A stretch of 64,000 nt of DNA. Origin: Fibrobacterota bacterium. Lineage in GTDB: Bacteria; Fibrobacterota; Chitinivibrionia; Chitinivibrionales; Chitinispirillaceae. The stretch's first letter is position 1; each line of letters opens with the position of its first letter. The position numbers were made by a program, and so were the translations under genes. The notes below the pieces were generated by a model that had not been told where the DNA came from, did no database searches, and saw only the letters and a program-made list of their open reading frames with translations. The DNA is taken from contig JAEYNR010000074.1 in the NCBI GenBank assembly GCA_023412475.1, positions 1-64,000 of the forward strand. Reading direction: 5' to 3'. Shown here piece after piece: positions 52,634 through 59,956 of the stretch.

Positions 52634-53656
52634 CTGAATAGAATAGCTACAGTCCGATACAATAAATTGCCATTTTTATTGGTTCTATTTGCTCTCTGCA
52701 AATGTAATGTGGATATTGTTGACTATGACCAGAATTACTTCAAGGGCATGAACATTTTTTTCCAGAAAAGCACCAGAAATGTTTATAGACCCGATGAATT
52801 CAGAGATGATCTCAGTCAAATGAGATCTCTTGGAATCAACACACTATTTCTTATACCTTTTCATTACTGCAGTGATCAGTTCTCCGATTCAATCAAAGCC
52901 ACTGCAGAAACAATAGAAGACAGTGTTCTTGAATTGATCATCATTTCCAGCCAGCAACAGGGTTTTAATGTCATTCTCAAGCCTCATGTTGACCTGGAAA
53001 ACGGTAAACCCCGCTATCAGCTTAACCCCTCTAACCCTCAGAGCTGGCTTAATTGTTACCGTGATATCCTCTACCGTTATGTGAAACTCTCAAATAAATA
53101 CAATCTCTCGCATCTGGTAATCGGAACAGAGATCGACAACATTGCAGACTCACCCATTTTTTTTTCGCTTATACAAGAGATAAGAAATAATTATCAGGGT
53201 GCCATCATCTATGCCTCTTCCTTTGATCACTTTCTGGAATCAGATATCTGGCAGCATGTAGATATAATAGGAATAAATGCCTGGTACAATCTGTGCAATA
53301 ATAACTACTGCACCGGATCGGAATTGACTGAAAGCTGGAATTACTGGTTGACGCATATCGATAATTTCTCTTCAGGAAAAGGCAAACCGATTTTTATAAC
53401 CGAATGCGGCTTTTACAGCAGAGAGGGATGTGCTATCAATCCGGGCGACTGGAGTAAAGGAGGCGTAAGCTCCCCACTTGAGCAGGCTAAGTCTTACGAA
53501 GCTCTTCTTTGTCAGGCAGCTCATTTTACCAATATAAAAGGGATATTCTTCTGGCAATGGGAATTAAACAACCCCTGGAATGATTCCAGTAACGATTATA
53601 CACCTGAAGACAAAGAGGCCGAACACATTATCAGAAAGTATTGGCATGACAGGTAA
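52634..53656 (+). CDS. GH113-like beta-mannanase lipoprotein with possible CTG start
   Basis: 340 residues if started at the CTG at 52634, which has AGGAG at 52623-52627 six bases upstream. That start gives a basic leader (NRIATVRYNK) before the hydrophobic LPFLLVLFALC, a proper lipoprotein signal. The next in-frame start, TTG at 52667, lacks a ribosome site and leaves no basic leader. The barrel shows YFKGMNIFF, IPFHYCSD, VILKPHVDLENG, then VIGTEID with the acid/base Glu and IIGINAWYN, then FITECGFYSREG with the nucleophile Glu, a pattern of GH113 beta-mannanases. KGIFFWQWELNNPW closes the barrel. It faces the two minus-strand hydrolases, so the three probably serve one glycan. The next gene overlaps by 11 bp. 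Confidence 0.65.
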   Translation: MNRIATVRYNKLPFLLVLFALCKCNVDIVDYDQNYFKGMNIFFQKSTRNVYRPDEFRDDLSQMRSLGINTLFLIPFHYCSDQFSDSIKATAETIEDSVLELIIISSQQQGFNVILKPHVDLENGKPRYQLNPSNPQSWLNCYRDILYRYVKLSNKYNLSHLVIGTEIDNIADSPIFFSLIQEIRNNYQGAIIYASSFDHFLESDIWQHVDIIGINAWYNLCNNNYCTGSELTESWNYWLTHIDNFSSGKGKPIFITECGFYSREGCAINPGDWSKGGVSSPLEQAKSYEALLCQAAHFTNIKGIFFWQWELNNPWNDSSNDYTPEDKEAEHIIRKYWHDR

Positions 53657-54128
53657 AACAATCTTTTTTGTTCTTCTGTTTTCTTTGAGCTCACGATCTT
53701 ACACAACACACAATTATTACAGGTTTGAAATCGGCGGAGCATTCTCTCTTAGCACATTTAACAAAAGTTTTAATACCGTTCTAACCGAGAATCTGGGATA
53801 TAATATAACACCAGCTATTAACATAAGTTTTTTCGGAGAGCAGCAGTACAGAAACCGCTCCTTTACCAGCAGTAATTATCTGGGAGCAGAATACCGTTTT
53901 TCCCTTCCGGGTGGCTTTCAGATTCCACTTGGCTCTATGGTAGGGTTTAAATCTTTGCATATTGGATCTTTCAGTGACGCTGCTGCGATATGGGGTATTA
54001 ACACCGGGCTTTATTATCAGCTTTCGGAAAAAGTACAGATAAGATCAATTTATCGGGGAAAACTGTATTTTTATGATATGAATATCTGGGGAAATGACCT
54101 GTTACTGGGCTTCAGTTTTTTATTTTAA
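53646..54128 (+). CDS. Small outer-membrane beta-barrel-like protein
   Basis: 160 residues from the ATG at 53646, which lies within the preceding gene; the longer frame to 53580 has no ribosome site. A signal peptide (KTIFFVLLFSLSSRSYT) is followed by alternating polar/hydrophobic strands ending in aromatics: YYRFEIGGAFSLSTF, NITPAINISFFGEQQY, SNYLGAEYRFSLPGGFQIPL, SFSDAAAIWGINTGLYYQLSEKV and GNDLLLGFSFLF, the last with terminal Phe as in outer-membrane barrels. About eight strands would fit. Overlap with the GH113-like gene implies cotranslation. It may serve in uptake or display connected with the hydrolase, though that is inference. I do not recognise a family. Confidence 0.6.
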   Translation: MTGKTIFFVLLFSLSSRSYTTHNYYRFEIGGAFSLSTFNKSFNTVLTENLGYNITPAINISFFGEQQYRNRSFTSSNYLGAEYRFSLPGGFQIPLGSMVGFKSLHIGSFSDAAAIWGINTGLYYQLSEKVQIRSIYRGKLYFYDMNIWGNDLLLGFSFLF

Positions 54129-54187
54129 AGCAGCACCTGCAGTAAATACTTCCGGCCGGAAACGCTTCGCTTTTTTGGAGAGAACCG

Positions 54188-54275
54188 CACGGGGAGTTGC
54201 CCGGTGCTGAAATAATACTCCCTTACAAGGCTTGGAGGCCTGGGCTATTATAAGGCCCTCTTTCAGAGCTAATAA
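54188..54275. repeat. Degenerate REP-like palindromic element
   Basis: GCACGGGGAGTTGCCCGGTGCT, then TCCCTTACAAGGCT, then GGCCTGGGCTATTATAAGGCC and CTTTCAGAGC. The succession resembles the element at 57368-57485 (GCACAGGGCATTGCCCTGTGCT, then GCCCCTTCAGGGCT), with both copies carrying a TAATA/TAAT linker. The arms here are less perfect. It fills the convergent gap between the barrel gene and the flippase gene. Confidence 0.5.
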
Positions 54276-54319
54276 GAATTCTTAAACCTCTGAACCCATG
54301 AACTGTGCCTGTATAATAT

Positions 54320-55813
54320 CTATCGGTTGAAAATAAAAATCCTTTGTCTTAGATTATCCAGCATATCTGTAAAGGGAATTATTAAAGGCCCGGAAAAGAA
54401 CCGCAAACAAATCACATACACTGTTCCACCACTTAGAGCAGAAGCCAACAGCACTGAAATATTGCGGATTAGTGATGTTCCGGGAACAAACCTTTGAATG
54501 ATAATAATTGGTATGATCATCAACAGACTGCCGGCAAATGCCGGGTAAACCGATCGGATGTAGACTTTCTTGCGAATCCCGGTTATCCTGTAATTAACGT
54601 GTGTAAATATTGGAAAAACCACTGCTGCCCTTATAAAAAGCGCCACAGCGATACCTTCTGCTCCCCACTTTACTGCAGAAAAAATAGCCGCAACCGTGGT
54701 CAAAAGCATCAAAAGACTCCATAGTATCGAAGGTACGATTCTTTTGTTGGATATCCAGATTGTGCCCGGAAATGCCGATATACAATAAAATATTCCCATC
54801 AGTGTTAACCAACGCATCAGAACCGCCGATTTCAGCCAAAGAGTGTTATTCTGGAAAAAACAGATGGTATTTACTATCTCCCCAGATAGCACGCTCATAG
54901 AAAACAAAACTGGAACGACTAACGAAGATACGACAAAAGTAAGTTGTGAAAAACCACTTTCTGTCCTGGACTTGTCATTCTGCAGCCTGGAAAAAATTGC
55001 CACAGTAATGCTTCCTAAAATGGCATTTATTACCAGATGCGGCAGAATGGAAATATCATAAGAAAAACTGAACAATCCCAGCATCTTCTCATCAATCAGT
55101 TTGCCGATAATAACAAAAGGCATGCTGAACCTTAAATAATCGGCAATACGCAGAAACACCAGTCCAAAGCCCACTTTAAGAATCTTACCCGAATTCATTA
55201 ATGCATGGAAATTAATCCCTGGAACCTTGACCAAAGATGCCAGTAGAGTTAAAGCGCTCACTTCCTGAACCAAAGCACCGGTAAGCAGCGACCAGGTACC
55301 ATAACCCTTGACTGCCATAATAACCATCAGTGACGAGGATACCACTGCTGAAGACGCTTCTATGGAAGCCAGTGCTCCAAAGCGCATCTGCTTCTGAAGA
55401 AGTGCTCTTGGAACAGAACACACTGAAGAGACCGGAACTATCAACGATCCAACCCTCAGTAAATTTACCAATTCAGAATTATTAAAAAATGATGCTATAA
55501 GCGGAGCTATGCAATAGATGATTAAATAAAGCAGGACCCCCCAGATCACACTCGCCGTAAAACAACCTGCAACCTCCTCCCTGTTTATATCCTGCTTCTG
55601 TACAATCGCAGTGGTAAGCCCCATCTCATTAATCAGACTGGCCATGCCCACAAAAAGAGTCACATATCGCATCAGACCAAAATCGGAAGGCAGCAAAAGG
55701 TTGATCAATAAAATCTGCGTTCCATATTGAAGCGAATAGCGGACCGTTTTACCCAGAAATACATAAGCACTGGAACGGCTAAGCTGAGATCGAAGGGATT
55801 TATTCTGCTGCAT
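54320..55813 (-). CDS. Polysaccharide flippase, Wzx/MOP superfamily
   Basis: 497 residues from the ATG at 55813 (a TTG one codon upstream was not used). About 12 to 14 hydrophobic helices are visible. The N-terminal part is typical of oligosaccharide flippases of the WzxC/RfbX type: LPSDFGLMRYVTLFVGMASLINEMGLTTAIVQKQDINREEVAG, VPRALLQKQMRFGALASIEAS and GYGTWSLLTGALVQ. Such proteins move lipid-linked glycan units across the inner membrane. No glycosyltransferases are adjacent, so the glycan is unknown. The gene is followed by the barrel-region repeat and preceded, on the same strand, by two secreted proteins of unknown function. Confidence 0.85.
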   Translation of the reverse strand: MQQNKSLRSQLSRSSAYVFLGKTVRYSLQYGTQILLINLLLPSDFGLMRYVTLFVGMASLINEMGLTTAIVQKQDINREEVAGCFTASVIWGVLLYLIIYCIAPLIASFFNNSELVNLLRVGSLIVPVSSVCSVPRALLQKQMRFGALASIEASSAVVSSSLMVIMAVKGYGTWSLLTGALVQEVSALTLLASLVKVPGINFHALMNSGKILKVGFGLVFLRIADYLRFSMPFVIIGKLIDEKMLGLFSFSYDISILPHLVINAILGSITVAIFSRLQNDKSRTESGFSQLTFVVSSLVVPVLFSMSVLSGEIVNTICFFQNNTLWLKSAVLMRWLTLMGIFYCISAFPGTIWISNKRIVPSILWSLLMLLTTVAAIFSAVKWGAEGIAVALFIRAAVVFPIFTHVNYRITGIRKKVYIRSVYPAFAGSLLMIIPIIIIQRFVPGTSLIRNISVLLASALSGGTVYVICLRFFSGPLIIPFTDMLDNLRQRIFIFNR

Positions 55814-55904
55814 CAATTCGTGAGTTCCATATTATCGACCCATTGTTATGAATCGATAAATATACATTTGTGGAAAGTCTGCGAAGCTCCCTGTGAAAGG
55901 GCAT

Positions 55905-56603
55905 CTAAAGCCCCTTCATTCTCAACTGATCCATCCTCTCCCTTACACTCTTCTCCAGTTTCAGAGATGAAAGAGAAAGGGTATAATCAAAACGTTTGTC
56001 TGAAGCGGAAATATTGATTGAAAAAATCACCCTTGTCTTGGGGAAATCCCATCTTGCATAGGCTGCAGTGTTTATTTTGAGGTAGTAATCGTAAGGATGA
56101 TATCTTAGATTCCATCTCTCTTTTTTGACATAAGAGTCCAATTTTACAAATATCAATCTGGGATCAAGCCCCTTAAATACCGGAGCCTTCATCCCGTATT
56201 TTTTTTCCAGCAAATCGTAGATATCGTGAACAAACACCAGCGTGCGGCTTCTGATTGCCATGTAATACTCATTTACACTGCGAAACACATTGTAATTAAA
56301 ATCATAATATTTCAGATCTTCAAAATCAAAAACTGCAGTTGCCTGAAAAAAGCTGTCCTCATGAAAATAGTACTTTACCGTTGCTTTTTTTCCGGCTATC
56401 TCTGCATTTGTTCTATAAACAGTTATCTTAAGATCTGCAGGGAAACTTGCCGCTGAAGGATCATTTATCCATTGACTGGGATTAATTATCGCCCTTACCT
56501 GCTGCTGTGAAGATCCCCATGGCGCATCATTGAACCCGCCCGGATCTGTAGCCCCAAGAGCTATCAGTGGGTAAAATATTAACAGAAACAGCCCTGGTTT
56601 CAT
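55905..56603 (-). CDS. Secreted protein of unknown function
   Basis: 232 residues. A clear signal peptide (GLFLLIFYPLIALGATD) is followed by a globular mixed domain. The opening GFNDAPWGSSQQQVRAII resembles the start of small periplasmic proteins that begin with a PWGS-type motif; later stretches include ATVKYYFHEDSFFQATAVFDF and RWNLRYHPYDYYLKINTAAYARW, rich in aromatic residues. I do not recognise a family. It lies 2 bp after the preceding gene on the same strand, so the two are cotranscribed, and about 90 bp before the flippase gene, which may extend the unit. Confidence 0.6.
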   Translation of the reverse strand: MKPGLFLLIFYPLIALGATDPGGFNDAPWGSSQQQVRAIINPSQWINDPSAASFPADLKITVYRTNAEIAGKKATVKYYFHEDSFFQATAVFDFEDLKYYDFNYNVFRSVNEYYMAIRSRTLVFVHDIYDLLEKKYGMKAPVFKGLDPRLIFVKLDSYVKKERWNLRYHPYDYYLKINTAAYARWDFPKTRVIFSINISASDKRFDYTLSLSSLKLEKSVRERMDQLRMKGL

Positions 56604-56605
56604 AT

Positions 56606-57127
56606 CTATTGGATAACCCCCTGAATTTTTCCTTCCCTTATCTCCAGAGTTTCACCATAAGTTCCAGACACCGGCGGACACCTTACATATATATTATCAA
56701 TCAGTATCGAGTCCCATGCGACTGTCTGCATCTGCATCTTTGCCACCGAACGGCCAAAGAGTGTGTCAGCCGGACTAACAGTGTAGGAAGAGTTTTTCTC
56801 ATGATAGCGGGCCATGTGAAATAATATCCTGCCGATTCCAAGTAGCTGGCCATCACCCGGATAAATGTGAAGCCTGAAAAAATCACCATCCCTGATATTA
56901 TTTACCTCCCGAAAATCCTCTGAATAAAAATAGATCCCCAGTGTATCACCATTATACTTGCATTGATTTTTCCAGTGGCAGTTGCCGCTTAAATTCATGT
57001 AATCACCATTTATATACCCACTAAACACCACCACCGGCTCGCATCTTTCAGTTAAAACCACCTCAGAGCAGTGTATCAACAATCCCACTGTAACGCTGAA
57101 AAGTCCAGAAAGAGCAAACTTGTTCAT
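56606..57127 (-). CDS. Probable lipoprotein of unknown function
   Basis: 173 residues from the ATG at 57127; a much longer frame reaches 57310 through the catatc repeat but lacks a ribosome site and a sensible signal. From 57127 the N-terminus NKFALSGLFSVTVGLLIHCSE gives a lipoprotein signal with LIHC lipobox-like end. The mature part has ERCEPVVVFSGYINGDYMNLSG, NCHWKNQCKYNGDTLGIYFYSED, and a C-terminal GETLEIREGKIQGVIQ. Cysteines at several positions may form disulfides. No family was recognised. It is directly upstream (2 bp) of another secreted unknown, so the two are a small cotranscribed unit. Confidence 0.55.
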   Translation of the reverse strand: MNKFALSGLFSVTVGLLIHCSEVVLTERCEPVVVFSGYINGDYMNLSGNCHWKNQCKYNGDTLGIYFYSEDFREVNNIRDGDFFRLHIYPGDGQLLGIGRILFHMARYHEKNSSYTVSPADTLFGRSVAKMQMQTVAWDSILIDNIYVRCPPVSGTYGETLEIREGKIQGVIQ

Positions 57128-57282
57128 AATCGCTATATTCGAGCCGTTAACCAAAGCCTTCTCAGAGAAAAACAGGTAATCTATGGGTGATTTTAGCATA
57201 TTTAAAGGATTAAAGGTATAAAAAACAGTCAAAATAAGAATGGAATAAAATATCTGTTCGGAAAAAATAAGCACGAAATTCG

Positions 57283-57366
57283 ACATATCATATCCCATAT
57301 CATATCCCATATCATATCCATATCCATATCCATATCCATATCCACATCCTACATCCTACATCCTAT
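57283..57366. repeat. CATATC-type tandem repeat
   Basis: Units of CATATC and CCATATC in tandem, giving way to CATCCTA at the right end. It is preceded by GCACGAAATTCGA (57271-57283), a copy of the dispersed AAGCACGAAAT motif. It fills part of the gap upstream of the minus-strand lipoprotein gene and makes a spurious long N-terminus (MGYDMGYDM) for that gene's frame. Confidence 0.85.
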
Positions 57367-57367
57367 C

Positions 57368-57485
57368 AGCACAGGGCATTGCCCTGTGCTAAGATAATGC
57401 GCCCCTTCAGGGCTAGATAGGATAGTGTCATTTGCCTTATTCAGCCTGCAGGGCTGAGCTTCCTTAACGTAGGGCAATGTCCCAC
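57368..57485. repeat. REP-like palindromic element with hairpins
   Basis: AGCACAGGGCA-T-TGCCCTGTGCT at 57368-57390 is a perfect 23-bp palindrome. It is followed by AAGATAATGC, then GCCCCTTCAGGGC (57401-57413), then TCAGCC-TGCAG-GGCTGA (57441-57457), then GGGCAATGTCCC (from 57472). This string of hairpins, with the CCTTCAGGGCT module, resembles dispersed REP-type elements common in Bacteroidota and related genomes. A second, worn copy lies at 54188-54275. No RAYT transposase gene is in this window. The rest of the gap to 57665 shows no gene. Confidence 0.6.
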
Positions 57486-57665
57486 GATTATGACCTGCCC
57501 CCCCCTGCCCCACAGAACCTCTGAACCCCTTAATACCCACATTTGACAGCTAACCCAAAGAAAGATCTTGATACTTGTCTGTACGTCTCCTATTTTGAAC
57601 AGACAAGTATGAGCTATGGCAAAACTCTCAGGGCTTAAATACTGTAAAAACAAACGAGGTTACCT

Positions 57666-58151
57666 ATGGGTTTATCCAGAGATGAAATTTTAGATCTGGC
57701 ATCCCGCTACACTTCTCCCAATGAAGTCAGCGATTTTCCCTTCGAAGGCGACCTGTTCTGCCTGCTCAGCCGTTCCATATCTCAAGAGGGCCAGCAGCCG
57801 GCATCCGAAAAAGATGAGTGGTCTTTTAACGGCTACGGAGTCTGTATCGGTTACACCATCGATGAAGAAGCAAAACCAAAGGGGAAATGGCTTTGGATGC
57901 ATTTTGCCAGTCTTGCGGTATTCCCCCCAGTAACGCAGGTGTTAAAACTTCAACCTCCCCATGTCGTAAAAGGCTGTTTTCAGAGCGCTGATCGATCCAG
58001 TGAAATTAGAATCATTAAGATAAGCACCGGAAACGCACCAAATACGCTCGAAAATAAACTGGAACATCCAAAAGTGGAAATGGCCACACAGGAAGTTCCA
58101 AATGATAAAAAGATTATAAAATTTCGAAAAAAGAAAGATGTTACCAGATAA
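57666..58151 (+). CDS. Hypothetical cytoplasmic protein
   Basis: 161 residues. GAGG seven bases upstream supports the ATG. There is no signal peptide or membrane helix. The front (GLSRDEILDLASRYTSPNEVSDFPFEGDLFCLLSRSISQEGQ) is helical and acidic; the middle (GYGVCIGYTIDEEAKPKGKWLWMHFASLAVFPP) is beta-rich; the end is charged and lysine-rich (PNDKKIIKFRKKKDVTR). I do not recognise a family. It stands alone between the REP-like element and a gene-poor region, and its only neighbours within 1 kb are repeats. The reading frame and ribosome site make it a real gene more likely than not. Confidence 0.6.
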   Translation: MGLSRDEILDLASRYTSPNEVSDFPFEGDLFCLLSRSISQEGQQPASEKDEWSFNGYGVCIGYTIDEEAKPKGKWLWMHFASLAVFPPVTQVLKLQPPHVVKGCFQSADRSSEIRIIKISTGNAPNTLENKLEHPKVEMATQEVPNDKKIIKFRKKKDVTR

Positions 58152-58498
58152 ATTAAAAATCTTTAGTTACTTGAAACTTCTTATCCCCCCCTGTTTAGAA
58201 ATTAGAATTTTGAAATTTGTTTAGAATGTAAGAACTGTGACTTGAAGTTTTCTACTGTTTGGTTAGGCTAACAGTCCACAGTTTTTGAGATTAGATAAAT
58301 GAGTAATAATTACTTGCCGCAATATTAATTGGGCAGCACCTGCCCAAGCCCCTACAGCCTCATCTGCCCCGATAAAAACATTATCCTTTCCAGAGCTTAG
58401 CCATTTCCATTAGGCGACAGGCCTGCTTCTATGATGGTGTTTTCGTTAAAAAATTGCGATCTCCAGGTTCCAGACTTTCGGTTCTGTGGTTTTTTTTT

Positions 58499-58547
58499 GG
58501 GTCCCGATGAGACAGTTGTGGGTTCCAAAGTGACATTTATGGGTCCC
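58499..58547. mobile_element. Possible IS21-family terminal repeats (remnant)
   Basis: GGGTCCC (58499), GGGTTCC (58520) and GGGTCCC (58541) are spaced exactly 21 bp apart, with similar filler (GATGAGACAGTTGT against AAAGTGACATTTAT). IS21-family ends carry repeats of this layout with GGGTCC near GATGACA-type words, and an IstA relic lies at 9406-9610. No istA or istB gene adjoins this copy. Confidence 0.35.
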
Positions 58548-58599
58548 GGAGGGTCGTTATAATGATGTCTAATCTCGATTTACTGTACCCGGACTCGAT

Positions 58600-58779
58600 T
58601 TAATCCGAACTTCGGGACAGCTTTTTATAGCTCCAAGTACTCTTTCCAGAGTTATAATTACCCAAATTTTCCAGTAGAATACTGCCCCCATCATCGATGA
58701 GGTAATCACTGTATGGGGTGAAATGCATTATTAATGAATCTTCTGGATAAAAGGTGGCTTTACAGCGGATGTCTATACG
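58600..58779 (-). pseudogene. Decayed coding fragment
   Basis: A minus-strand reading bounded by TAG upstream gives about 59 residues to a TAA at 58600-58602, including IDIRCKATFYPEDSLIMHF, SDYLIDDGGSILLENLGNY and SGKSTWSYKKLSRSSD. The codon use and strand-like pattern look like coding sequence, but there is no start codon before residue 18 and no family match that I can see. Best read as the tail of a dead secreted-protein gene. Confidence 0.25.
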
Positions 58780-59075
58780 CTAAAAGAACGACAGTGACAA
58801 TCGTCGGATTCTGGTATTAAGTTTATCGCTTCTTTAATGGTGTGGAGCGACATTTCACGGTTCGATACACTCTTAAAAAAAATATTAGGTTAAAACGTAT
58901 CCAAGAGCATAAAGCATTATAAAGATATTTTGAATAATTTATCCCATTACCGGGTTATGGAATACAGGTTTGCCGCTAAGTGCCACTCTTTTTCTGGTAA
59001 TAAATTGTTGATAAAGTCTGTTTATGTTTCGCTTGCTGACAGCAGATTCGCAGAGCAGTACCATTTACACGAGGC

Positions 59076-59867
59076 TTATTCGATCAAAGTGACATTAATA
59101 CCCTGGCTCATGCCACGTCCCAGTGCAACCCGTGAGTTGTTGATCAGAAGCACGATACGGCCACCATGGTTTGTAATCACTGTACCTTCAGTGCCTGGAA
59201 GAATGCCCATATCAATTAATCTTTGGAGCATCCTGCAGCCCTGGGACAACTGTTCTTTATCAGAAACTTCAACTATGCGGAATTTCCCTCCAGTCTCTAC
59301 TTTTGATATCGGTATGCTTTTAGATGTCCCAAAACACTGCTTGCACAAACCATGGATCTGCATTTTGTGATCAAAAGCATGAAATTCATGATTTCTGGCA
59401 ACCCTGATTTGCCAATCTTCAATTTCAGGAGAGAAGAATTCGATTATTTTGCCACACTTTAAGCAGTAAAAATGATCATGGTGCTCACCCAGGTGCAGAT
59501 GTTCATAGCGCACCATATTATCGCCAAAAATCCGTTCGATGGCAAATCCATACTCAACAAGTAAAGCGAGGGCATCACTGATGGCCAAATCTGAAATATT
59601 AATTTTGTGCTCATGAACAAACCTGCGAATATCCTCAAGAGTCACGTGTTGGTCGGTAGAGAAGAAAAAACCGATAAGTCTCCTTAAATCATCATCAACG
59701 GTTATTCCGTTATTTTTCAGAAATTCAAGACATTCATTGAGTATTTGCTTATGTTTGAGGCAATAAAAATTGTCGCGTCTTTTTTTTATCGTTTTAGAGT
59801 CGAATAAATCCGGAGTCAAATTTTGCGGACGGAAATGTCTGAATAGATTTTTAAAATGCAGTCTCAT
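59076..59867 (-). CDS. Fur-family repressor fused to FeoA domain
   Basis: 263 residues. Residues about 35-185 are a Fur-type repressor: winged-helix part with HVTLEDIRRFVHEHKINISDLAISDALALLVEYGF, then the metal-binding dimerisation domain with VRYEHLHLGEHHDHFYCLKCGKIIEF and HGLCKQCFG; the two CxxC pairs (CLKC and CKQC) are the structural zinc site and HHDH the regulatory one. Residues about 190-262 are a FeoA/SH3-like domain: MLQRLIDMGILPGTEGTVITNHGGRIVLLINNSRVALGRGMSQGINV. FeoA is the ferrous-iron transport accessory domain, more often fused to DtxR repressors. It probably represses iron-uptake genes and may respond to iron through both domains. Divergent gene 89 bp away encodes an outer-membrane barrel. 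Confidence 0.88.
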   Translation of the reverse strand: MRLHFKNLFRHFRPQNLTPDLFDSKTIKKRRDNFYCLKHKQILNECLEFLKNNGITVDDDLRRLIGFFFSTDQHVTLEDIRRFVHEHKINISDLAISDALALLVEYGFAIERIFGDNMVRYEHLHLGEHHDHFYCLKCGKIIEFFSPEIEDWQIRVARNHEFHAFDHKMQIHGLCKQCFGTSKSIPISKVETGGKFRIVEVSDKEQLSQGCRMLQRLIDMGILPGTEGTVITNHGGRIVLLINNSRVALGRGMSQGINVTLIE

Positions 59868-59956
59868 TTATTCTGTATCCTTGCCTCCGCTCTCTGAAGC
59901 ATCTGCAATATATTTCCAAAATTGAGGGTAATGCAAGTATCACAGGTATTACGAAG

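Larger units (their letters stand above)
58152..59075. other. Gene-poor region with mobile-element and gene relics
   Basis: 924 bp between the hypothetical gene and the fur-type gene. Contains a possible IS21 end (58499-58547) and a decayed coding fragment on the minus strand (58600-58779), each listed separately. The ORF at 58930-59370 on the plus strand is largely the antisense of the Fur-like gene. No tRNA, rRNA or promoter can be supported. Confidence 0.4.

Noticed and set aside
57128..57310. N-terminal extension of the lipoprotein gene starting MGYDMGYDM
   Set aside because: It is a translation of the CATATC repeat; the ATG at 57127 gives a proper signal peptide.
58930..59370. 146-residue plus-strand ORF
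   Set aside because: Mostly antisense of the Fur-FeoA gene, whose motifs are unmistakable.
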